NCBI RefSeq assembly: GCF_010548375.1 | Contig: NZ_JAAGLY010000020.1 | Span: forward strand, 1 to 64,000 | From: Streptomyces sp. SID13726 | GTDB taxonomy: Bacteria > Actinomycetota > Actinomycetes > Streptomycetales > Streptomycetaceae | DNA: 64,000 nt | Direction of reading: 5' to 3' | Shown here: in pieces, positions 44,264 through 52,393 of the stretch | Position numbering within the stretch: the first letter of the stretch is position 1 | How the letters are laid out: every line of letters begins with the position of its first letter | Position numbers and translations under genes: made by a program | The notes under the pieces: model-generated | Databases searched by the model: none | Seen by the model: the letters and a program-made list of their open reading frames with translations, nothing else | What the model was told of the DNA's origin: nothing

Positions 44264-46045
44264 ATGCCGATTTCGAGTACGACGATCCGCGCGGTGAACG
44301 GGCTCACGGCGCGGTGGGCGGGGGTTTCTTCCGAGGGGACGGGGATTTCGGGGGGTGCGCGCTCGGCTGCGGGGGTTCCGGCGGGCGGTGGGGTCGGGGG
44401 TTCGGCTGCGGGGGCGCGTACGGGCGGCGGGAACGGGGGTTCGGCCACCGGATCGCCGCTGGGCGGCGGCACCGGCGACTCGGCTGCCGGGGCGCCTACG
44501 GGCGGCGGGACCGGAGGCTCGGCCACGGGATCGCCCACGGCCGGCGGGACCGAGCGCGTGATCCCCGGATTGCCGATGCCCGGTGGGTGTGAGGGTGCGG
44601 CCACCGGATCGCCCGGAGGGGCCCGGGGATCGGCCACAGGGGTGCCGACGGCCGCCGCGAGCGAGGGCTCGGCCACGGGATCGCCCACGGCCGGCGGGAC
44701 CGAGCGCGTGATCCCCGGATTGCCGATGCCCGGTGGGTGTGAGGGTGCGGCCACAGGCTTTCCGGTGGGCCGTGAGTCCGAAGGTGCGGCCACCGGATCG
44801 GCCGGCGGGGCCCGGGGATCGGCCACAGGGGTGCCGACGGCCGACGCGAGCGAGGGCTCGGCCACGGGATCGCCCACGGTCGGCGGGACCGAGCGTGCGG
44901 CCTCCGGCGGGACCGTGTTCTCGGCCGCCGGTGTGTGGCCGTTGCTGGCCTTTCTGGCTGACGGGGCGGCGGGGGCGGCGCGGGACGAGCTGGCCGGGGC
45001 CGTGGGGCTGCCGGCGGGCGAAGCGGCGGGGGCGGCGCGGGAGTTGTCGCGCGGGATGGCGAGGGTGCGCGGGGTGTGCTCGGCACTCGGGCTGTGGACC
45101 GGGCGGACCTTGGAGTTGCGGGAGGAGTGGGCGGCCGGGCTGCCCGTCGGCGCGCACGGGGTGCTCAGTGGTGATCCGGCCGCCGACCAGCGGGAGTTGG
45201 ACGCCTGGGCCGCCAGGCGGACGGGCGGGCTGATCGAGCGGATGCCGGTGCCGGTGCGGCACGACACCGAACTGGTGCTGGCCGGCGCCCTGGCAGTGCG
45301 CACGGACTGGCTCCAGCGCTTCCTGGACCTCCCGTTGCTGCCGGAGACCGGCCCCTGGGCGGACCGCGCGCTCCTGGGCCTGCACCGCACGAGCAGCCTG
45401 CTGGACCGGGTCGGGGTGGCGGACACCCCGGACGGCCATGTCACCGAGCTGAAGGTGCTGGGCGACACCGCGGTCGACGTCCATCTCCTGCTGGGCGAGG
45501 AGCACATGACGGCCGGTCAGGTGCTGGGCGCCGGGGTCGGTGTCCTGGCCCGCAGCCGGCCCGTGCTGTCCGGCTTCCAACTCCCCTACGGGGAACCGGG
45601 ACCGGGGCTGCGGGTGGTCAGAAGGCGCACCGCCCGCCGCGAGCCGCCGACGCTCAGTGTGACGACCCCGGCGTTCGGCCTGCGGGCCCACCACGATCTG
45701 CTGACACTGCACCGGCTGTTCGGCCTCACCGCGGCACGGGACGCGAGCGAGGGCCACTTCCCGGGCATCAGCGGCGTCCCGCCGGCCGTCGGATCGGCCC
45801 AGCAGTCGACCATGGCGGAGTTCGGCGCCACCGGCTTCCGCGCCGCCGCCGTGACCGCCCCCGGCGCCACCGCCACCGGTGTGCCCGTCCTGCGCTGGAC
45901 CACCACCAGGATCGAGGCCGTCCTGGACCGTCCCTTCGGCTTCCTCGCCGTCCACCGTCACTCGCGGCTCGTGCTCGCGGCCGGATGGGTCACCCATCCC
46001 CGGCCGTACCCCGACGACAGCGCCCTGTTCTCCGAGGAGTTCTGA
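44264..46045 (+). CDS. serpin-family protein with repeat-rich N-terminal insert
   Basis: The 593-residue protein starts MPISSTTIRAVNGLTARWAG. It is a close paralogue of the next gene. The serpin core is at residues 220-590: RTGGLIERMPVPV, VLAGALAVRTDW, HFPGIS, the hinge-like GFRAAAVTAPGATATG, and the distal DRPFGFLAVHRHSRLVLAAG. Residues about 23-215 are a Gly/Ala/Ser/Thr/Pro insert of in-frame repeats with no counterpart in the paralogue. No signal peptide is visible, so it may act inside the cell. A serpin inhibits serine proteases by loop insertion; whether the loop is functional here, and the target protease, are unknown. The start is the first ATG with a G-rich site after the divergent gene. 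Confidence 0.78.
   Translation: MPISSTTIRAVNGLTARWAGVSSEGTGISGGARSAAGVPAGGGVGGSAAGARTGGGNGGSATGSPLGGGTGDSAAGAPTGGGTGGSATGSPTAGGTERVIPGLPMPGGCEGAATGSPGGARGSATGVPTAAASEGSATGSPTAGGTERVIPGLPMPGGCEGAATGFPVGRESEGAATGSAGGARGSATGVPTADASEGSATGSPTVGGTERAASGGTVFSAAGVWPLLAFLADGAAGAARDELAGAVGLPAGEAAGAARELSRGMARVRGVCSALGLWTGRTLELREEWAAGLPVGAHGVLSGDPAADQRELDAWAARRTGGLIERMPVPVRHDTELVLAGALAVRTDWLQRFLDLPLLPETGPWADRALLGLHRTSSLLDRVGVADTPDGHVTELKVLGDTAVDVHLLLGEEHMTAGQVLGAGVGVLARSRPVLSGFQLPYGEPGPGLRVVRRRTARREPPTLSVTTPAFGLRAHHDLLTLHRLFGLTAARDASEGHFPGISGVPPAVGSAQQSTMAEFGATGFRAAAVTAPGATATGVPVLRWTTTRIEAVLDRPFGFLAVHRHSRLVLAAGWVTHPRPYPDDSALFSEEF
44516..44754 (+). repeat. in-frame coding minisatellite (150-bp offset direct repeat)
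   Basis: Bases 44516-44604 recur without change at 44666-44754, an offset of 150 bp (50 codons). A third partial copy begins near 44855 at an offset of 189 bp (63 codons). The difference, 39 bp, equals the 13-residue unit (GSATGSPLGGGTG-like) that repeats just upstream. All offsets are multiples of three, so the serpin frame is kept. Confidence 0.85.
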
Positions 46046-46050
46046 TCAAG

Positions 46051-47232
46051 TTGAACACGTACGACGACACGGTCCGTGCGGTGAACGGGCTGACCGCGCG
46101 CTGGGCGGGGGCGTCCTCCGGCGGCTCCGCGTGCTCCGGGGCCGGGGTCTGGCCGCTGCTGGCCCTCCTCGCGGACGGGGCGCACGGCCCGGCCCGGGCG
46201 GAGCTGGCCCGGGCGCTCGGCGTGCCCGCGGAGCACGCGGCCCAGGTGGCACGGGAGTTGCTCGGCCTCATGGCGGGCATCGAAGGACTGGACTCGGCGA
46301 TCGGCCTGTGGACCGGCCGCACACTGGAGCCGCGCGAGGAGTGGACGGCCCGGCTGCCCGCCGACACGCACCACGCCCTCACCGGTGATCCCGCCATCGA
46401 CCAGGGCGAGTTGGACGCCTGGGCGGCGAAGCGGACGGGCGGGCTGATCGAGCGGATGCCGGTGGAGGTGCGCGAGACCACGCAGTTGGTGCTGGCGAGC
46501 GCGCTGGCGCTGCGCACGACGTGGCTGCGGCCCTTCGAGGAGCGTCCGGTACGGCCGTCCGCGGGCCCCTGGCGGGGCAGGACCCTGCGCGGGCTGCACC
46601 GGCGCAGCGTACGGCTGGACCGGGTCGGGGTGGCGGCGCTGCCGGACGGCCGGGTCACCGAGGTGAAGGTGCGCGGCGGCAACGGCATCGACGTCCATCT
46701 CCTGCTCGGCGACGAGCACATGACGCCGGGTCAGGTGGTGGGCGCGGGGACGGCCGTACTCGCCGGCGGGCTCCCGGTGGTGAGGGGCGCGCTGCTTCCG
46801 CACGGGCCCGCGGGACCGGGTCTTCGCGTCGAGGAGCGCCCCTGCGCCACCCCTCAGCAGCCGACGCTGGAGCTGACCACGACGGCGTTCGAGGTACGGG
46901 CCCACCACGATCTCCTGCGCCCGCACAGCCTGTTCGGCCTCACCACGGCCCGGGACACCCGCCAGGGCCACTTCCCCGGCATCTCCCCCGCCCCCCTCGC
47001 GGTGGGCGCCGCCCAGCAGTCCGTGCTGGCCCGCTTCGACGCCCTGGGCTTCGAGTCGGCGGCCGTGACGGCGGTCGCCGCGGCTCCGGGAGGCGCCCCG
47101 CCCGCACCCCGGTACATGGCCACCGTGGTCACCGCCACCTTCGACCGCCCCTTCGGATTCCTCGCCGTGCACCGGGAGTCGGGGCTGGTGCTGACGGCCG
47201 GGTGGGTGACGGAACCGGCGCCCGCGCGATGA
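46051..47232 (+). CDS. serpin-family protein
   Basis: The 393-residue protein has the serpin length. The TTG at 46051 is taken as start, with AGGAG upstream inside the previous gene end; the two genes are 5 bp apart and surely co-transcribed. It begins NTYDDTVRAVNGLTARWAGA and keeps the same core as its neighbour: RTGGLIERMPVEV, GHFPGISPAPLAV, GFESAAVTAVAAAPGGAP as hinge and reactive loop, and DRPFGFLAVHRESGLVLTAG. The small-residue hinge is compatible with inhibition, but the P1 residue cannot be assigned. No signal peptide. Tandem duplication with the upstream gene is evident. Confidence 0.82.
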   Translation: MNTYDDTVRAVNGLTARWAGASSGGSACSGAGVWPLLALLADGAHGPARAELARALGVPAEHAAQVARELLGLMAGIEGLDSAIGLWTGRTLEPREEWTARLPADTHHALTGDPAIDQGELDAWAAKRTGGLIERMPVEVRETTQLVLASALALRTTWLRPFEERPVRPSAGPWRGRTLRGLHRRSVRLDRVGVAALPDGRVTEVKVRGGNGIDVHLLLGDEHMTPGQVVGAGTAVLAGGLPVVRGALLPHGPAGPGLRVEERPCATPQQPTLELTTTAFEVRAHHDLLRPHSLFGLTTARDTRQGHFPGISPAPLAVGAAQQSVLARFDALGFESAAVTAVAAAPGGAPPAPRYMATVVTATFDRPFGFLAVHRESGLVLTAGWVTEPAPAR

Positions 47233-47273
47233 CGATTCGCCCGCGTGGAGCGTGAGTTCGCCGGACTCGTGGT

Positions 47274-48420
47274 TCACCGCACCCGCTCGGCGACCTTCGT
47301 GGACTTGCCCAGGAGCCATTCCAGCGGTCCCCTGTGGCGGGCAGTTCCTCGATGCCGAGGAGGTGGATGCCGGGGATGTGGGGGATGTAGGCGGTCAGGG
47401 ACATGGAGCCGACGGCGATGAGGGGGCGGGTGAGGCGGTGGAAGCGGGGGGAGGCGTCGAGGGCGGCGAGGCAGGCCGCCAGGACTGTGATCGCCACGCC
47501 GGTGTTGGCGAGGGCGGAGAGGGTGGTCTCGCTGTGGGGTGAGGCGAGCAGGAGGCGCCGGCCGGGGTGCCGGCGTCGGGGTAGCCCCAGGTGTCGGAGC
47601 ACCAGGCGGAGGCGGCCGGTCCGGACTCGCCCCGGCCGCCGGCGCTCAGCTTCGCCAGGGCGCCCGGGACCAGGTGCGGGGCCGGCCAGGAGCCGCCGTA
47701 CCCGAGGACGGCGAGGCCCACGCCGGTGAGCGCGAGGCGGGCGCGGACCGCGGTGGCGGTCAGGTCGAGGCGGGCCACCGCCATGCCGGCGACGACGAAG
47801 GGGATCCAGGTCAGGGCCGGGTAGCTGCCGGTGAACAGAGCGGGCCGGTGCCGTCGGCGCCGGTGGGCCAGGCCCAGAGGCCGCTCACGCCGTCCTCGGG
47901 GAGCGCGTGCTGGACGGCGTAGAGGATCTGGGGCAGGACCAGGGCGCCGGCCGCGGCGATGGCTGCGAGGGGGCGGGCGCCGAGCCGGTGCAGGGGCAGG
48001 ACGAGCAGGAAGTAGAGGCCGTAGAAGGCGAGGATCACCTCGACCGGGGTGCCGGTCAGGGTGATCAGGGTGCCCAGCACCAGCAGGACCAGCGCCCGGA
48101 CCACCTTGGCGACCGCCTGCCGGCCGGCCCGGCCCGTCTTGGGGACGCGGCGGCCGGTGATCGGCATGATCGAGAAGCCGGCCAGGAAGGCGAAGGGCGC
48201 GGAGGCGCGGCCGTGCGTGAGTTCCATGAGGTGTCCGGTGATGCCGCCCTGTGCCGGGTCGGGGCCGAGGTGGGCCGCGTACATCCCGAGGACCGCGAGC
48301 CCGCGGGCCAGGTCCACGCCGATCAGGCGGCCGAGCGGGACCGGTGCGGTCACGGGTGGCGTGAGCGTGGTGTCGGGAGCGTGGTGTCGGGTGCGTGGTG
48401 TCGGGTGCGTTGGGGGTCAT
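47274..48420 (-). pseudogene. frameshifted DUF418/DUF1624-like membrane acyltransferase
   Basis: Three frames in series carry one membrane protein. Frame one has RLIGVDLARGLAVLGMYAAH through LPQILYAVQHALPEDG and ends near 47840. Frame two continues with LFTGSYPALTWIPFVVAGMA to SDTWGYPDAG near 47570. Frame three resumes with LLLASPHSETTLSALANTGV to LLGIEELPATG. Beyond that, yet another frame holds GPLEWLLGKSTKVAERVR and a TGA at 47274, after an apparent loss of about 35 codons. At the 5' end, the ATG at 48420 is out of frame with the first domain because of 14-bp repeats. The gene is judged non-functional, unless several sequencing errors cluster here. Confidence 0.8.
48367..48408. repeat. three tandem 14-bp repeats at pseudogene 5' end
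   Basis: The unit GTGGTGTCGGG[A/T]GC occurs three times head-to-tail. Fourteen is not a multiple of three, so each gain or loss changes the reading frame from the ATG at 48420. Four copies (or one) would put the ATG in frame with the conserved domain. Confidence 0.85.
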
Positions 48421-48629
48421 GGAATCCACGCTGTCGGCCGGCCCGGCCCCGGGGTATCCGGCGACCGTCCCCTCGCTCCCCCACCCGGCCGGACCTCTCC
48501 CCCCGACCGGCGGGAAGGTTCCGCCGCCTCCCCTGTGCCGGTGTGTCCCGGTCTACGGTCGCAACGGTGACAATCGACATCCACGCGCGGCCGGAGCCGT
48601 GCGCAGAGGAACGGCGAGGCGGGACGCGC

Positions 48630-49304
48630 GTGATCCGGGTCATGGTGGTGGACGACGAGGCGCTGGTGCGCTCCGGCTTCGAGCTCATCCTGAGCGCGGC
48701 CGACGACATCGAGGTCGTCGCGACCGCGACCGGCGCCGAGGCCGTCGACGCCGTGCGCGGGACCGGCCCCGACGTCGTCCTCCTCGACATCCGGATGCCG
48801 GACGTGGACGGACTGACCGTGCTGGGCCGACTGCGTGCCCTGCCTGAGCCGCCGGTGGTGGCGATGTTGACGACCTTCGACGCCGACGAGTACATCCTCA
48901 CCGCGCTGCGCTCCGGAGCGGCCGGGTTCCTGCTCAAGGACACCGAGCCGGACCAACTCGCCCAGCTGGTGCGTACGTTGGCCGCAGGAGGAGTCGTGAT
49001 GTCGCCGAAGGCGTCCCGGGCCGTCTGGCAGAGCCACCCGGGGGCGACGGCGGCCGACGACGAGGAGGCGGCCCGGGTCGGACGGCTCAGCGAACGCGAG
49101 CGCGAGGTGCTCGTGCTGATCGCGGAGGGCCTGTCCAACGCCGAGATCGGCACCCGCGTCCATCTCAGCGCGGGCACCGTCAAGGACCACGTCAGCGCGA
49201 TCCTGACCAAGCTGCGGGTGGGCGGCCGAGTACAGGCGGCGCTGCTCGCCCAGCGCGCGGGACTGCTCGACGCGAGCCGGCGGCGCCCGGAGTCGGGGCG
49301 ATGA
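48630..49304 (+). CDS. NarL/FixJ-type response regulator
   Basis: The 224-residue regulator has a receiver domain with acidic pair Asp8-Asp9, phospho-acceptor Asp53 (VVLLDIRMPD), a Thr in MLTTFDADEYI and Lys in FLLKDTEP. A LuxR-type DNA-binding helix-turn-helix follows (LSEREREVLVLIAEGLSNAE, VKDHVSAILTKLRVGGR). The GTG at 48630 is preferred for its GAGGCGG site; an in-frame GTG at 48567 would add 21 residues. It overlaps the kinase gene by 4 bases. Confidence 0.92.
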   Translation: MIRVMVVDDEALVRSGFELILSAADDIEVVATATGAEAVDAVRGTGPDVVLLDIRMPDVDGLTVLGRLRALPEPPVVAMLTTFDADEYILTALRSGAAGFLLKDTEPDQLAQLVRTLAAGGVVMSPKASRAVWQSHPGATAADDEEAARVGRLSEREREVLVLIAEGLSNAEIGTRVHLSAGTVKDHVSAILTKLRVGGRVQAALLAQRAGLLDASRRRPESGR

Positions 49305-50425
49305 GCGCTCCCGCGGCTCGATGGGCACGGATTCCCGAGCCGGTCGTCGACGCCCTGGTCGTGGCGGTCGCCGTCGTGGACGTCCTGCTCAACCTGGAGG
49401 ACGCGGGCCGCCCGGAGCAGGTGGCCGCCGTCCTCGCCTGCACTGCGCTCGCCCTGCGACGGCGCTTCCCGCTCCCGGTGTTCCTGCTGACCCTTCCCGC
49501 CAGCCTCATGCTGGACATCGTCTTCGCCCCGTTCGCCGCCCTGTTCACGCTGGCCGAACGCTCCCGCAACCGCCGCCTGCTCGTCGGGTGCGCCGTCCTG
49601 TTCGCCCTCGCCTCCGCCGCGCCCTGGCCGCTGGACGAGTTCACCGCGCACGAGCGCACCTGGACCGTCGTCTACTTCTTCTACACGCTCGCCACCGCCG
49701 CCGCCCCCGTGCTGCTGGGCCAACTGGTCCAAGCCCGCCGGGACCTGGCCCGCAGGCTGGTCGAGATCGAGGAGGCCCGTGAGCACGAACGGCTGCTGCA
49801 CTCCCAGGCCGTCCTCGCCCGCGAACGCGCCCAGCTCGCCCGGGAGATGCACGACGTCGTCTCCCACCAGGTCAGCCTGATCGCCGTCCAGGCGGGCGCC
49901 CTCCAAGTCGCGGCCACCGAACCGCACTTCAGGGAGGGCGCGCGCACGATCCGTTCCCTCAGCGTGGACACCCTCGACGAACTCCGGCACATGGTCACCC
50001 TGTTGCGGGCGTCCGGCGGCCGGTCCACCGAGCTCACCCCGCAGCCCACCCTCGCCGACCTCCACAAGCTCGTCACGACCAGCGGCATCGACGCCGAACT
50101 CACCGGCGAACTGCCCTCCGAGGTCAGCACCACCGCCCAACGGGCTGTCTACCGCACGGTCCAGGAAGCCCTCACCAACGTCCGCAAACACGCGCCGGGG
50201 GCGTCGGCGGCCGTACGGCTGTGGCGGGCCGAGGACGGTACGGCGTTCGGGGTGACGGTCACCAACACCCCGCCGACCAGGCCCTCCCTGCCGCTTCCCG
50301 GCTCCCGTCAGGGGCTGGTCGGGCTCCGGGAGCGGGCCGAACTCCTGGGCGGTGCCTTCGAGTCCGGGCCCACCGCGGAGGGCGGCTACGAGGTGGAGCT
50401 GCGGATTCCCGGTCGGGCCGGGTGA
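49301..50425 (+). CDS. sensor histidine kinase (HisKA_3 type)
   Basis: The 374-residue kinase has about four membrane helices in residues 15-140, with no large sensory loop. The dimerisation/phosphorylation motif REMHDVVSHQVSLIAVQAGA has His184 as phospho-acceptor. The HATPase domain follows (VQEALTNVRKHAPG, QGLVGLRERAELLGG). Its ATGA overlap with the response regulator marks a standard two-component pair. The signal is unknown; membrane-embedded sensing of envelope state is possible. Confidence 0.92.
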   Translation: MSAPAARWARIPEPVVDALVVAVAVVDVLLNLEDAGRPEQVAAVLACTALALRRRFPLPVFLLTLPASLMLDIVFAPFAALFTLAERSRNRRLLVGCAVLFALASAAPWPLDEFTAHERTWTVVYFFYTLATAAAPVLLGQLVQARRDLARRLVEIEEAREHERLLHSQAVLARERAQLAREMHDVVSHQVSLIAVQAGALQVAATEPHFREGARTIRSLSVDTLDELRHMVTLLRASGGRSTELTPQPTLADLHKLVTTSGIDAELTGELPSEVSTTAQRAVYRTVQEALTNVRKHAPGASAAVRLWRAEDGTAFGVTVTNTPPTRPSLPLPGSRQGLVGLRERAELLGGAFESGPTAEGGYEVELRIPGRAG

Positions 50426-50427
50426 GG

Positions 50428-50447
50428 GGGACGCCGTAGCGGCGCCC
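50428..50447. terminator. short hairpin between convergent genes
   Basis: GGGACGCCG and CGGCGCCC form an 8-bp stem with one wobble pair and a 3-base loop. It stands between the kinase and DUF4232 lipoprotein stops. Confidence 0.5.
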
Positions 50448-50454
50448 GGAGGAC

Positions 50455-51159
50455 TCAGAAGTCGTCCGCGCCGTTGCGGAGTTCGGGGGTCCAGTAGCCG
50501 GTGAGGGCCTTCGCCGGGTCGACGGCGATGCCTTCGGCGCCGGGCGCGGTGACGGTGATGACCGTGTCGTCGCCGTCGAGGGTGACGGCGAACGCGGAGA
50601 CGGGCTCGTTGTCCTCGTCGACCCCGCCGTCGGACAGCTTCACCGCGGCGTAGGCCGGGGCTCCCGCCGTGAGCACGACCGGGGAGGCGGGCTTGCTCTT
50701 GGCGACGGCCGGGACGTCCTGCTTGTGGCTCTCCAGGAACTGGATGTGCGGGAAGCCCGTCAGTCGGCAGGTGTGGCGGGAGGTGTTGCGCGCGGTGAGG
50801 ACGAGGTGGGTGTAGGGCGGGCCGTCCTGCCTGGCGGCGGTGACGGAGAGGTCGTGCGAGGTGCAGAGCGGGGTGGCGGCGGTGGCCTGCTTGCCGGCCG
50901 TGACGGAGGCGACGGTCGCGCGGGGCGAGTAGGGCGTGGTGCCGCGGTCGCCGTCCGCCGTATTCCCGGAGTCCGTGGACTTCCCGGAGTTCGTCGTCTT
51001 CCCGGAGTTCGTCGTCTTCCCGGAGACCGAGGCGGTGGTGGCCGCGGTGGTCGGCGCGGCCGACCTGACTCCCCCTGCGCTCTGGCAGGCGCTGAGGGAC
51101 AGGACGAGGGCGGTGCCGGTGGCGGCGAGCAGGGCGGTGCGGTGGAGCGGGGTGTTCAT
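50455..51159 (-). CDS. DUF4232 lipoprotein with hexapeptide linker repeats
   Basis: The 234-residue secreted lipoprotein has a lipobox LSAC at Cys25. A Thr/Ser-rich linker contains SGKTTN repeats at about residues 46-66, then a DUF4232 domain (PPYTHLVLTARNTSRHTCRL, GFPHIQFLESHKQDV, GAPAYAAVKLSDGG) with two cysteines that may pair. Such proteins are common on actinobacterial surfaces; the function is unknown. It is convergent to the kinase. Confidence 0.88.
   Translation of the reverse strand: MNTPLHRTALLAATGTALVLSLSACQSAGGVRSAAPTTAATTASVSGKTTNSGKTTNSGKSTDSGNTADGDRGTTPYSPRATVASVTAGKQATAATPLCTSHDLSVTAARQDGPPYTHLVLTARNTSRHTCRLTGFPHIQFLESHKQDVPAVAKSKPASPVVLTAGAPAYAAVKLSDGGVDEDNEPVSAFAVTLDGDDTVITVTAPGAEGIAVDPAKALTGYWTPELRNGADDF
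50963..51016. repeat. 18-bp tandem repeats in DUF4232 linker
   Basis: Three 18-bp units of the form TTCCCGGAGTTCGTCGTC (the first variant) stand head to tail, with a fourth partial unit after. They encode the SGKTTN-type hexapeptides. Confidence 0.8.
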
Positions 51160-51294
51160 CGGAGAGTTTCCCTGTGAGGTCGGAGCGGGGCCGCGGCGAG
51201 GTGCCGTCGGCCTGGGTCGTTCAGGTGCCGGAGCAGCCGGCGTACGGGCGTACGGACGTAGAGGCGTACGGGCGTAACGGCCTTGCGGGGACGG

Positions 51295-52194
51295 TCAGTT
51301 GCCCTTGCCCGGCCGGTAGCCGGACGGCAGCGTGTACACGAACTCGCGCGGGTCCGCGTGCGCGGCCTCCATCAGCTCGGGGACGCTGTGGTAGCCCAGC
51401 GCGTACAGGTTCCGGCCCGGGTCCCAGGTGTTGTACGCGTAGATCGCGGCGCGCTTGGTCTTCATGTGGGAGCCCGGGATGTTCAGCACGTACGCCGCCC
51501 CGTCCGCGCGCCGGTCCTCGGGACGGGCGTAGGCGTAGACGTGGTTGAAGCGGACGTCGGAGATCGTGCCGTCGTTCATCAGGCGGTAGGCGACATCGCT
51601 GCACGCCTTGTGGGTCTCGGTGCGCTCCAGCCAGCCCGCGGTGAACTTGTGCGAGGCGCCCGGGTACTGGGCGGCCAGCGCCCTGACCTTCGCGTCGATC
51701 CGGTCGACGAGCTTGTTGTAGGCGGACACGCTGTCGAAACCGTCGTCCACGATCTTGAAGTTGATGACCTTGTCGACGCCCAGCGCCTTCGCGGAGGCCA
51801 TGAACTCGGCGGTCCGGCCGGCGACGATCTTGTTCGTCCCGTCGGTCGGCCAGGACAGGTTGTGCCGGCCGCCCGCGGCACACGGGTGCGGGCTGGACCA
51901 GGTGGTCAGTGGGCAGGGGTCGGTGTTCATGAGCGTGGCCAGGTCGGGGTTGCGGCCGTTGCTCACCAGGACGAGGTGGACGGGCCGGCCCGCCGCCTTG
52001 TGCTCCAGGATCGAGCCGGCCAGGCCGATCGCGTCGTCGTCCTGGTGCGGGGCGTAGAAGATGGCGGGCTTGGCGGCGGCCGAGGCGGCGGGCGCCCGGC
52101 CCGTCTGCCAGGCCACCGCGGCGGCGGTCAGCGCGCCGGCGGCCAGCACGCTCCGCCTGGACATCCCGGTGGCCCGGTCGTCGCTGCTGTGCAT
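51295..52194 (-). CDS. Tat-secreted PIG-L family deacetylase
   Basis: The 299-residue protein has a twin-arginine signal (MSRRSVLAAGALTAAAVAW; RR at 13-14) ending near ASAAA. The PIG-L metal motif APHQDDDA places His50 and Asp53. The acidic residues fit an N-acetylglucosaminyl-type deacetylase acting outside the cell. This is the second PIG-L-family gene here after the cytosolic mshB. The start at 52194 has GGGGAG 6 bases upstream. Export and metal site are seen; the substrate is unknown. Confidence 0.88.
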   Translation of the reverse strand: MHSSDDRATGMSRRSVLAAGALTAAAVAWQTGRAPAASAAAKPAIFYAPHQDDDAIGLAGSILEHKAAGRPVHLVLVSNGRNPDLATLMNTDPCPLTTWSSPHPCAAGGRHNLSWPTDGTNKIVAGRTAEFMASAKALGVDKVINFKIVDDGFDSVSAYNKLVDRIDAKVRALAAQYPGASHKFTAGWLERTETHKACSDVAYRLMNDGTISDVRFNHVYAYARPEDRRADGAAYVLNIPGSHMKTKRAAIYAYNTWDPGRNLYALGYHSVPELMEAAHADPREFVYTLPSGYRPGKGN

Positions 52195-52393
52195 GTGGAA
52201 TCTCCCCGTTCGGTGATCGTGACGGCCCTACGACGACGGGTGGTCCACGCCTCCCAAGAGGCGCCCCGCGTCACCTTCAGTCGATCACTCGCCGGGTGCC
52301 GTTCCCAGGCGGTTCTCCCGGCAGAAATGCCGTCGGCCATACTTCTACCGGGGGCTCGCAGTCGTACGGGCCGGACGATCGGAGACCTCGACG

